A DNA stretch of 64,000 nt, taken from positions 1-64,000 of the forward strand of contig JAQFVV010001070.1 of assembly GCA_028023455.1 (NCBI GenBank). Direction: 5' to 3'. Positions 44,043 through 54,918 of the stretch are shown here, piece by piece (positions within the stretch are counted from its first letter, which is position 1; the number at the start of each line of letters is the position of its first letter). The stretch comes from Epiperipatus broadwayi. Lineage: Eukaryota > Onychophora > Udeonychophora > Euonychophora > Peripatidae. The translations under genes and the position numbers were made by a program. The notes below the pieces were generated by a model. That model had not been told where the DNA came from, did no database searches, and was given only the letters and a program-made list of their open reading frames with translations.

Positions 44043-44475
44043 AGCAATTTTATATATTAAAGAGAGAGCATGAGATCAATATATCTGTGAGAGATCAGCC
44101 AGCTAAATCAGAAGAGACCAGTTAACTCCTCAGAGCAACTATGATTATAATTAACCATACATCCACCAACATTATCAATAAGTAAAATTAGTCATAAGTA
44201 ATTCTCAAAAATAAAAATAATGACCATTCATCACCATGAATGATCTATCAATCAAATAACATCAATACAATAAAATCAACAATCAATTTTGTGACTGGAT
44301 TTGAAATGGGTCTCCTGAAGACCAGGTTGACAATTGAGCCTTTGTCAGCTGGGGCAATTATTTAAATCTTAATTTGAATGCCCCATCTTAGTGTTTATCT
44401 ATCAGAAAACATAATAATCAATAATAATAATGTTGGGATATTAAAACATGCTAATCATCAACAATGCTCGTCACA
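44043..44475 (-). repeat. SINE-like repeat, copy 3 (inverted)
   Basis: Minus-strand copy. On that strand it reads AACCTGGTCTTCAGGAGACCCATTTCAAATCCAGTCACAAAATTG. Together with copy 2 it forms a ~420-bp inverted repeat with a ~470-bp loop. Confidence 0.6.
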
Positions 44476-45030
44476 TTTTTCACAGCAATTTTTAAAACTA
44501 ATTCTGCATAAAATGCAGACTTTTTTTCTCAGGTAATTGTTTTGATTGATTAATTAGCGATGGGATTTTAAATTTAAAATGTCTTTCTTTTCTCTTTTTT
44601 TAGTCTAAAAGATTTTTGAAATCTGGTTTTTCTTTTAAAACAAAAATTTTAAATAATTCTTTCTTTATATAGCTATGATGTTCAGGTTGAGTTTTAATTA
44701 TAAGATTTTTCTTTAAATTTAAAAATATAGGTTTAAAAAATATCTTTTTAAGGAATATTAAAACAATTTTTTCAATAATGTATATAAAATCGTCTTTGGA
44801 CTGCTCCTGTTTTTGAACATTTAATTTAAGCAAATTATTGATTTGTTTTGCTTTAAGTTACAAAGTTATAATTTTAAAAGTCATTTTAATGATGCTTCTC
44901 TGTCTTTAGATACATCAGCATGCGTATAATTATATATATATTGGTGTCTGGTTTTTTAATATTTATATTGTCTAATTATTTAGAGTTGGTATTAACCATT
45001 AAGAGTAGTCACGTGATATTTTAAGGTTTA
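44476..45030. other. AT-rich non-coding stretch
   Basis: Nothing recognised. Confidence 0.4.
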
Positions 45031-45841
45031 ATGTCAACACTTGCCAAAGGATAATGATGATTATTGTTATTAAAAACCAATGATACCAAAACATATGAAT
45101 ACTGAAGTGTGTTTACATGTATATAAATATACAAGCAAGTTTGCTTGCACTGAAAACATAATTGTTTTTATTTTGGGCTCCTAGCTTACAGCTAACAAAA
45201 AAGGTATTAGGTGAGTGCTGGATGGATGCATTAACTCCAGAGTTTCAGGTGACTGCTTTTAGATCCAGCATTTCTCACTGATAAAAGAGATAAATTAGAA
45301 TTTAGTCAGGTGATATTGGATAGCATGGCACTGAATAGTGATTGAAATGCACAAAATATTGTAGCATCTATTGATTTATAGCTTGCACTAGATGGTTCAA
45401 TTGTGTAGGAAAATTGACTACTGTTTTAAAATATAAAAAAGATTGTTTTATGAAACTTTAATGGTCAATACCAATCTTAGCCAAAGGATAATGGTGATGA
45501 TGATTAATAAAAAAATACCAAAATATTTAGATATTGAAATGGATTTAAATGTGTACGAATATACAAGCAAATTCATTTGCTATAAAATATTACCGTTTTT
45601 TATTTTGGGTTCATTGTTTTATAGTTAACCAAAAAGGTAAAAGGTGAGTGCTCAAGTGGACTCTTAGATCTCTAACATTCAGGTTAGCTGTTTGCAGATT
45701 CATTGTTTTTTACTGATAAAAGCCACAATGTAGAAAGTAGTGCAGGGATTTTGAATAAGATAATAAATAGTGATTACAATGCACAACGATCTAGCATCTA
45801 TTGATTACTAAAACTTGTACTAGATAGCAGCACTATTGCGT
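45031..45841 (+). repeat. Local direct duplication, ~430-bp period
   Basis: About 45031-45405 and 45463-45841 are diverged direct copies sharing GCCAAAGGATAATG, AATATACAAGCAA, TTTTATTTTGGG, GGTGAGTGCT, ACTGATAAAAG and AGCATCTATTGATT. No coding frame is conserved between the copies. Confidence 0.6.
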
Positions 45842-46016
45842 GAATACAGTTGCTACAAATATAAATAATTTAAATTATTAAAATTTTTAAAATGTGATTT
45901 ACCTTTCATAATTATTATAACATTTAATATGACCATCAAGATTTTATTTACTATCCATTGTTCTTTCATCATATATTTTAAATGTGATTTCACTTTGATT
46001 CCATTAAATGTACAGT

Positions 46017-46128
46017 CTAAAACTTGTTTTTTTCTCATGTATCATAGCATCGGCTGGGAAGTGAACCCACTAACCTGGGACAACTACTGACCTCTCGACC
46101 ACCAATGCTTGACTAAAACTTGTTTTTT
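46017..46128 (-). mobile_element. 80-bp retroposed tRNA-like sequence with 16-bp target duplications
   Basis: The insert 46033-46112 is flanked by CTAAAACTTGTTTTTT at 46017-46032 and 46113-46128. On the minus strand it starts near GCATTGG and contains TGGTCGAGAGG (A-box-like) and GGTTCACTTCC (B-box-like). It closes with CCGATGC, which can pair with GCATTGG over seven positions including one G-U, and it runs out into a short A-run. It is about 10 nt too short and irregular for a working tRNA. It looks like a Pol III transcript or minimal SINE retroposed by LINE enzymes. Confidence 0.65.
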
Positions 46129-46344
46129 GCTTGAAATAGTACAAATCTATAAAAAATAATTATATTTTAATATATATGTGTATGTTTGTGTGTTTAAATA
46201 AAATAATTGTAATACTCTTTATAATATATTATTATTTTTATTATACATATATTGTAGTAAAATAGTGTGTAAAGTGAATGGATTTGTGGGTAGTGTTTAA
46301 TATTATATATATTGTGTATTTTTGGTAGTTCTTTACATTTGAGA
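46129..46344. other. AT-rich non-coding stretch
   Basis: Contains (TA/TG)n; nothing else recognised. Confidence 0.4.
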
Positions 46345-46432
46345 AGTCTGCTTGTAGCAGTGAAACCTTTGGTAGTGTTTTAATATTATTTTTATGCTGG
46401 TCTGGTTGAATTTTGGATTTGGGGTAATTTTA
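46345..46432. repeat. Short dispersed repeat, copy 2
   Basis: Same unit as 41405-41492, same orientation. Confidence 0.6.
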
Positions 46433-49400
46433 ATTATATGTATATATTGTAGCCTTTTGGTTTATTACCATCTATAAACCAAATATAATAAACTGAAGTA
46501 ATTGTGGAAAAAAATTTTTTTTTTTTTTTGCTATAAGAAAAGTTAAGTTTTATTTGAGAAAGTAATGGCTATATAGCTCAAAAGCAACATATATAGAGAC
46601 AGTTTGTGTTTGTATGGAATATCTATTACTAAAGAGTTGATGAGAATTAAGATTGAATCGATTGTCAGTAGCTTTAGTTAACAGTTTCTTTCTAGAGAAT
46701 AAGTTTAAAGTTATAGGGGATTATGGTGAATATTTATGTTTATGATTATCAGAAATTATAATTGATTTTATGCTTGAAATTATAAGAAATTATGGTGGAT
46801 ATTTGTGTTCATATAATCTGAATAATCAGTTTTCTATTTGATGGTCTGCACATGTGTGTGTGTGTGATAAAGATATATGGGTTTGATTTTTTTTTCTTTC
46901 CTTTATAAAAATTGACATAATTTTCTATATTATTTAAAATGTAAATCTAAATAAGAAATTATTTAGATTCAATGAATGTAACCTTTGTTTGACAAAAAAA
47001 ATGTTAGGAGGCTTAATTTTTTAATTAGAGTTTCGTTGACTAAATTTCATAAATTAGTCACCAATATGTTAAAGAGTTCTGGTTTCAAATCAGACAAAGT
47101 TGTTAATAGTAACACTTAAGAGACATTGTTTGTTCTGAGTGGGGATTTTTTTGATTATACTTGAAGAGGAACCACTGGGGGGGGGAGGTTTAACATATGT
47201 TTTCTTTTTTCTCTTTATCCTATAAAAACTGAAAAAAAAAGGAAAATGAAAAAGAAACTTTTGCTGATTGAGAACTGGGCTAACTAACTAAAATTAATAT
47301 CTTTAAAGTTTTTTTTTTCAAGTTTTTAAAATTTTCTTTCTCAGAATTTAATAATGCATTTAAGTTTTATAGTAGACCAAAATATGAATTTTTAATTTGT
47401 CCATTAATGGTACATACTCCTTTTCCTCAAATTAATTATGAAGAAGTCAACTTTTAATAAGACATTTTATACTAAATGCTACAAGTTATCCATTCTGCTT
47501 CTTAAAAATTCATTGAAAGAGAGAATTGTCAAACTTCTGTATGAAATTCAGATTATAATAATTATATGGCTCTTTAAAATTCATTTAAAGAAATTGCAGC
47601 AAACTTCTGAAAAAAAAAGATGTTTAAAAAGTTAATTCATGTTAGTAATCAGAGACTGCTTGTTGTATATAGTTTGAGCCTTTAAATTGAAAAGAAGAAA
47701 ACTAAGTGAATTCAAATCCAAGAAGAAACTCATCAAATGGAAGGTAACTAATTGAACTCTTTTAAAATTTATTAATTCTCCTGTAGCTACACTTTTGATT
47801 TAAAATAACTATCTATGTTTTTTATCTATATTGATTCAAATGACTGTCTGTGCGTTCTATACACATTTAATTAAAATAACTGTCTGATGTGCAATTATAT
47901 AGCTATCTCAAGTAAAATGAACTGAATATATTAATTGATGATGGACAGTGGAAGGAAAAGACATTTAAAGAGACTATCTGTAATGTTGATTATTTATTCT
48001 TTATTTTATTTCGTTTATATAATATGTCATTTGTTTTTTTATTTATTATATTTCATTTTGTTTATATGCTATGCCACACTCTAATCACTAGATTATTTAA
48101 TTTAATATTTTGTTTATGTTTAAAATGTTTGAAGGAAAGAAAAGAAAATGATTTTGATACCATTTAAGTATAGATGCTCACGTAAATTTAAACTTAAAAG
48201 TAAAGAGAGAAATGATATAAATATTTTATTATTCTTAACAAAATTTTAATTTGTGCTTAATATTAAATGTGAAGAGGGAGGGGATGGTCGTATAAAACCC
48301 ATTATTATGCTGTGAGTGTTGATCTGTTATTAATATAAATATTAGGTATGTTGTTGGCTTGACTGGTTAAAATTGAAATAATTCATATATGTATTGATTT
48401 GGGATCTGGTTAGTCTTTGTCATTTATCTAGGTTGGAATCGATGTATGTGTGGGCATATTTAAAGCTATAAATGCTTGTCATTACTAATGTAAAGTAATC
48501 CTACCACCCTACAGATGGGAAATAGCTGTCTCATAATTTAATTACCATGGCAGTCGGAGATGACTGAGTTTCACTCCATTTATTTGTTGAGATATGGAAT
48601 TATTGATAAAGTTACTGTTTAAGTGTAGAAATGTTTTGCATGCCAATATAGAGAATAGGTGTCTAAGAGAAGCTCTTTACACGATTCTGGATCTTAAGAA
48701 AAGATTTCTCTCTCTGGCTCAAGCAAATAATTTAAGTTTGAAGTTGATGTTGTTGTTTTTTAACTTCCCTTATCAAGACGTAGCTGTGTGCGCATTATAG
48801 ATACTGCATGGTGATGTGTAATATGAAGAGAGTTTTCTTACGTGGGACAGAATAAAGTTGCCCAGAAAGGATAAGGATTCAGTCAGATGTATATGTATGA
48901 TGAAGAATGACAAAGATTTTAATTAATAAACTAACCAATCTGTGTTGATTTTTTTTGAATGATGGTAAATTGAGGTCGTCAAGCTGAGTGGACATACTGA
49001 CCTAATTAAGATATATACAGTCAAAACGTAAAGATCTGACAAGCATGAATGTAAAAGTGTGGGTTTTGAATTTAAACCCGTTTGCAAAATTAGTAGGGTA
49101 ATTTTATGACATATCATCCTTTTTCATTAGAAATGTGAAAATTATTGCTTGATAAAATGGTTTAGAAATGTAAGATTATTTCACATTGTTAGTTAAAATA
49201 ATTGAAGTGAATATATTATTTTGGAATAGTCCAATGTACAATGTTTACAATAAAAAAGAGGTAGGTAGAAATTTATAGGTTTTCTTCTCTTTCAAGATAA
49301 GTTTTCTTAAAGCTAAAATATCCGGAATTCTGTTTCCAGCGTTTGTATTTATTATTATTATTAATCATTTATTTAATAAATGAATGTGTCAAAACAAGAA

Positions 49401-51014
49401 GTGAGTCATCCAGGAAATTAGTTAAGTCAAACATGTATTCGAATAAGAGTCCTGAATAGATCGGAATCATATATTTGTGTAACAATATTATAATTTAGTG
49501 TGTTTTTGTTTTAATTTTATCATTATTGTTAATGTAATAAAGCTTACTATTGTTATAAGATTACATTGTGTTTTGATGTTTCAAATATCTCCAGAATCTA
49601 TATATCCAGCACCTATATTTAAGGTAATATCAGTTCATATTTAAATTTAATTATTCATTTTCTATTGATAATTTATTTCCAAGATCGATTTGCAGTAGTC
49701 ATTATTATATTGTTTCCATATTCGATTCACATAGTTAAGTTCATATTGATAATCTGTTTCCATGATTGATTTACAGTATTAATTTTGTCTTGAATATTTC
49801 TATATTCGATTAATATAATTCATTTTATATAAGTCATTTTATAGACTTCATTTTCACATAATTTATTGTTATAATTAATTTGCCTAATCTAATTTATGAT
49901 TATTTCCGTAATTTACTTTCATAAGTAAATTTTGATTGATTTATCTGATTAATGTTCATGGTTTACTTCCATAGTTTACTTTAGCAAAATAAAATTATTA
50001 AGGTTATTAATTAAAATAGATTAGAAATAATAGAATAAAAATGACAGGGAATAGTTGAGTTAAGTTTAACAAATTTAATCTTTTGATTCATTGAAATGTT
50101 GTGAATATTGGGAGCAGACATAAAATCCCTTTCCTGCTCTTGGTGTTTAGAGTGATTCCCATTATTAAACTTGTGCTAAAATTTATTTTAGTATATATGG
50201 GATCATATCCATTACAGTGAGAAAGAGCAGTTCAATTATTGATCTAAGAGCTAGTTTGGAAATCAAGTAGCTTATTATAACATTATTATACTATTATAAA
50301 AGTAGGGATCATGAATTGATAGTTGATCAAAAGATCTATGTGTGTTAGAGAAATAAGATTAGTGATTCTCAGATTAGAGAACATAACACAGACATTCCGT
50401 GTTATATAATTGTGGCTATTGAAAGTGATAGATGCTGAGAACAAAAAATAAAGTAATGGAATTGAATGAGATTTATTTGTGATAAATTTTATCTAATGTT
50501 CAATTAAATAATAAGTTTCTATTATGAACATAGATTATGAGTTCTCTGCATTGATTACTAATTTGTTTCCAGTCAGATATAAATGAGAACTGTATATAGC
50601 ATTTTCTGTAGTTACCACTCGAGATCAAATATTTATAATAAAGTTGTGGAAGAAAGTTGTCTCATTAGTATGAATTTTATAATAAATTTATCATGAAATA
50701 TTTGCATGACTAATGCTAGGTTTGAAATTAAGACCACATAGATTGAATGGTTTTATCCATATTATTGTTATTGTTATTTTTTTTGAGAGACAATTTAGTT
50801 ACTTTCTCTAATATCTTCTGTAGTCCTAAATATGGCTAATGATGATGATCTCTGGTGGGCATTACAATTTATAGCTGCAATTTGGTGCCCCCGGTATATT
50901 TGATCCTAAAGTATAAAATTCAATTGACTAGCTACTTGAAATAAATGAGAGTTTATTGAGGTTGAATGAGTGAAAGAGTGCACAGAGAAAGTTGAGGTGA
51001 CAATATATATATAT
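46433..51014. other. Long AT-rich non-coding stretch
   Basis: No gene recognised. Short frames at 47438-47635 and 48594-48800 have no known domain. Degenerate tandem-like repeats built on TTTCCAT.ATTGATTTACAGTA occupy about 49620-49985. TTTGGTGCCCCCGG near 50881 resembles an LTR primer-binding site but no LTR pair was found around it. Confidence 0.4.
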
Positions 51015-51455
51015 TGTAATGGGCACATACGATGTTACATTATTTTTTTTCTATTAAACATAAAAAAATAAAAGTTCGCAAATAAAACTTCGTTTTTAAG
51101 AATTAAAAATTGAAAATTAAAAAATCATCTTAAACTCGTATATATATAAAATCGCACAAATGAAAAAATATTATTAAAATAAAACTTTATTAAAAATAGA
51201 AAAAGTATTTTAAAAGCAAAAACTTAAAAAGATTTAGATAAAAATATATCTTTAATTTTGGAAAACACATTAATTAATCATAAAAGGGAAATGATTGTTT
51301 TAATTAGTCAAATGTAAACTAGCCCTTGGGCATTTAAAATGTATAAGCAATGGTCAGATAGGAGAAAACAATGGAAACTAATAGCCAATGAAAGAAATCC
51401 ATTGGGAAATCGGACTTCAACAGAAGGATCATCATTATCAATGACGTAATGTCCA

Positions 51456-51815
51456 TTGGATCCTAAAGTTACATATAAAAGAAAAAGTTTGGAAATAAAA
51501 AGTTTAATGATTGAAGAATTATTATTAAGAGAGGACAAATATGTGTTAAGTCGGAGAGGGATGGAGGAGAAGGGATTGAAAGACACACTTTCAATTCCTT
51601 CAGTTGTTCAAAAAAATGAAACATCATTTTCCAATATTGCAGACCACAGAACATCAAGGCTCGGGAGAATACCATCAACCATAGAGGATCAACAGTTAAC
51701 TGCACACCGATCTCCTTATGACTTCGTGGGAATTAACACCTTCCCTTACAGGAAATCAGAGACTACAGACATTTTTCAAAACAGTAAGAAATATATAATT
51801 AATGAACATTTCTAA
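51456..51815 (+). pseudogene. ORF inside the left LTR, unknown
   Basis: An open frame of 119 codons (first codon TTG; first ATG at about residue 18) includes LSIPSVVQKNETSFSNIADH and an STIEDQQLTAHRSPYDFVG-like stretch. The right LTR keeps the central peptide, but stops and a deletion interrupt it. No family is recognised. A CAG|TAAG-like boundary near its end could be chance. It may be a captured host fragment or simply a fortuitously open frame. Confidence 0.3.
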
Positions 51816-51991
51816 ACAAAAAAACTCTAAATGCTAAACGTTTCAATATTTTAAATAGAAGAATTTCCTATCTGACTAAATTAGTTATAATTTTATTTGA
51901 TGTATTTCTTTTGTAAAATCATTTCCATTTACTTATATTTTTTTTTTGTTAAGTTTTTATTATGATTTTTTATTTTTCGTTAAATTAAATT

Positions 51992-52977
51992 GACATTCAT
52001 ATCGGCCATTCAAACCAATTGTGCAAACGCTTTGCGAGTGTTAAATAATAAATGAATGCCTTCTGATCAATACAAGATATAGAGTTTATGCAGGAATAAA
52101 AAGGATCCTCTTATTCCTATGACTCAAATATTTATATATGAGCAAATCTGAAGTACTTGCACAGAAGGCGTGACGATAGAACGGTCACTTTTAAATCACC
52201 ATATACAATGTCTGAACGAATGATGCGATGAAATTTCCTAGAATTTACTAAACGTCATTCCAACTGAAACTTAATCATATATATAAGTAAGCATTTATTT
52301 TTATAGCGTCTGCATATAATTGTAATTTACATTCATATCGGCCATTCAAACCAATTGTGCAAACACTTTGCGAGTGTTAAATAATAAATGAATGTCTTCT
52401 GATCAATACAAGGTATAGAATTTATGCAGGAATAAAAAGGATCCTCTTATTCCTACGACTCAAATATTTATATATGAGCAAATCTGAAGTACTTGAATAA
52501 ATTCTATATCTTGTATTGATCAGAAGGCATTCATTTATTATTTAACACTCGCAAAGCGTTTGCACAATTGGTTTGAATGGCCGATATGAATGTAAATTAC
52601 AATTATATGCAGATGCTATAAAAATAAATGCTTACTTATATATATGATTAAGTTTTAGTTGGAATGACGTTTAGTAAATTCTAGGAAATTTCATCGCGTC
52701 ATTCGTTCAGACATTGTATATGGTGATTTAAAAGTGACCGTTCTATCGTCACGCCTTCTGTGCAAGTACTTTAGATTTGCTCATATATAAATATTTGAGT
52801 CGTAGGAATAAGAGGATCCTTTTTATTCCTGCATAAATTCTATATCTTGTATTGATCAGAAGGCATTCATTTATTATTTAATACTCGCAAAGCGTTTGCA
52901 CAATTGGTTTGAATGGCCGATATGAATGTAAATTACAATTATATGCAGACGCTATAAAAATAAATGCTTACTTATAT
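51992..52977. repeat. ~1-kb foldback element inserted in the left LTR
   Basis: It is built of a segment X (for example 51995-52170, with CATATCGGCCATTCAAACC, GGATCCTCTTATTCCTA) and a segment Y (about 52160-52330, with GGCGTGACGATAGAACGG). The order is X-Y-X followed by X'-Y'-X', a near-perfect palindrome centred near 52497. The insertion is flanked by AAATTAAATT at 51982-51991 and 52978-52987, while the right LTR has the uninterrupted site. No transposase ORF. Confidence 0.75.
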
Positions 52978-54209
52978 AAATTAAATTATATCAATGTTAA
53001 ATTTAAGTTGGGCGTGAATGGCTACATAGATTTATAAAGTTATATTAGGGGAGGGTAATCTTAGGTTATTCATTCCGTAGTTGAATTAGGTCAATGGATT
53101 GGATATATTGGTGTAATTAGTAGATGTAGTACGAGATTCGCTATGAGCAGAATCACTTTATACGCCACACACTCTCGTTTTGCCTATGGAAGAAATTATA
53201 AGATGGAGTCCGCTGTTCTTTCCTATGGAGTTTTTTTTATTGCTCTTCTCATCAGATAGATGTAGTATTCCTATCTGGATGAGAGACAGTTTATTTTCTT
53301 AACCTATAATTGTGGTGTCATATTCATATTACATTGAACACATCGATATATCAGATGGATTGACGTCGGTTTAACTGCGAACTTTTGGCCTAAGGTTAAA
53401 TAAGGAATAAAATATTTTCTTTTCAAATGCAATCTATGTAGTCTATTCATACTCGACACTCTAAATAAAAATTGCATTAAATTTAAGTTGGGTATAGATG
53501 CTTGCATGGATTCATTATCGGTTAATTATGTTTTTGGTTTTCATATTTGATCAAAATATATAGACATTCGGTAAATAATGATACCTTACGGTGAGTATCT
53601 AAAATGTATTATTAGGAAGTCTTTTAAGTTATTGGTGTCAATGCAGCATCTTATGATGAATGCCATTGGATTTCTTATAAATTTTCCTCTGCAGTTCCAT
53701 TAATGATTTTATATTTTGATTGTTTATGTTTATTTTGAAATGTTTTTAACTGTGTAATCTATGTAACCGATCTATACTCAACATTATAAAACAAACTTTT
53801 ATAAATCTATCTGTGCGAACTTATAAAAATTAAAATGTAAAAAATTAAAATGTAAATTAAAATCTAAAATCAAAGTTAAAAATGTAAGTTAAAGTTTAAA
53901 ATGTAAAACTGATACTAAAATAATTTTAAATATTATATATGTGCATAAAAAATGTTTGTGTGTTAATTTCTGGTAGTGGTTTCTTTTAATTTGAAAATGT
54001 TTTTAGATAAGAATTATTTTATTATCTCTGCATCTCCACTAAGCTAGTGACAATGGGCTAATGACCAGAATCAATCAAAATATATAAAATAAAATAAAAA
54101 TTTTTTTTACTTACATATCTGCCTACTATATAAATTTTTTAGGTTCAAATGCTTAGTGGCGCCCTGTAGTGCAGTTTACGTTAAGTCGCTAACTCCGGAT
54201 CGTTATAAC

Positions 54210-54918
54210 TAGCACCCAACGTGGGGCCGATATTAATAAACCACGTATACCCTGAGTAAATTTCTTTTTTCAAAGTGAGATATTATTATCTGTTTACATA
54301 AAGTCTTATACTTTAAATCTTATAAAAGCACTGCCAGAAAGAAATTGCACATATGTTAAACACGAGAAAGTATAAATAATTTTAAATTGTACTTTTTTTA
54401 AAAAGAAAGTCAAAAGGCTGCAATTAATATTTTTTGTTAATATATATTTTGCTTTACCATGTATAGGCGCGCACAGCCAAGTAAGTTTATGATTGAAATG
54501 TGGTACCTTACGATGAGTACCTTTGGGAATTACTTCAGTGTAACTTTATGTATGCATTTCAATCAGTCATAAATAAGTTGGTGGTATTTATAATTGTGCT
54601 GCAAATATACATGTTTAAACCCATTATTTCTTAAAACATATTTACCTCAGTGCAACCTTCTTAAATAAATAATTTATATAATTTGCTTGTCATGCCATGT
54701 GTAAAAATAAAATATATAAAAAATAGAACTCTTGGGGGGAGGGGGTGTAAATGTAGTGGTTCATAGAAAATGATGATCAACATTTTTTTTCTATATAATC
54801 TTTGTAAAAATTACTAACCGGATGTTTTTGTAAATGTTTTCATTAATCATGTACCGTAATTACTAACCCTAAGTAAAATATTTTTTTTGTTTATTTTTTT
54901 TAAGCAAGTTTACTGATA
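54210..54918 (+). other. Internal region of the large LTR element
   Basis: The PBS-like start is followed by non-coding sequence homologous to 29363-30056, including ATGATTGAAATGTGGTACCTTA, TTGCTTGTCATGCCATG and TTGGGGGGAGGGGGTG blocks, and ending AGCAAGTTTACTGATA before the right LTR. Confidence 0.65.

Larger units (their letters stand above)
51015..54209 (+). repeat. Left LTR (with foldback insertion)
   Basis: Collinear with 54919-57265 outside the insertion. It carries a 119-codon frame at 51456-51815 that is broken in the right LTR. Confidence 0.7.

Noticed and set aside
46033-46112. Functional tRNA gene
   Set aside because: Too short (about 62 nt between acceptor halves), no proper anticodon arm, and flanking target duplications show it is a retroposed copy.
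48594-48800. 68-codon plus ORF
   Set aside because: No domain, no splice context, no second copy; length is unremarkable.
50870-50900. TTTGGTGCCCCCGG as an LTR primer-binding site
   Set aside because: No upstream repeat matching a downstream copy was found, so no LTR could be defined.
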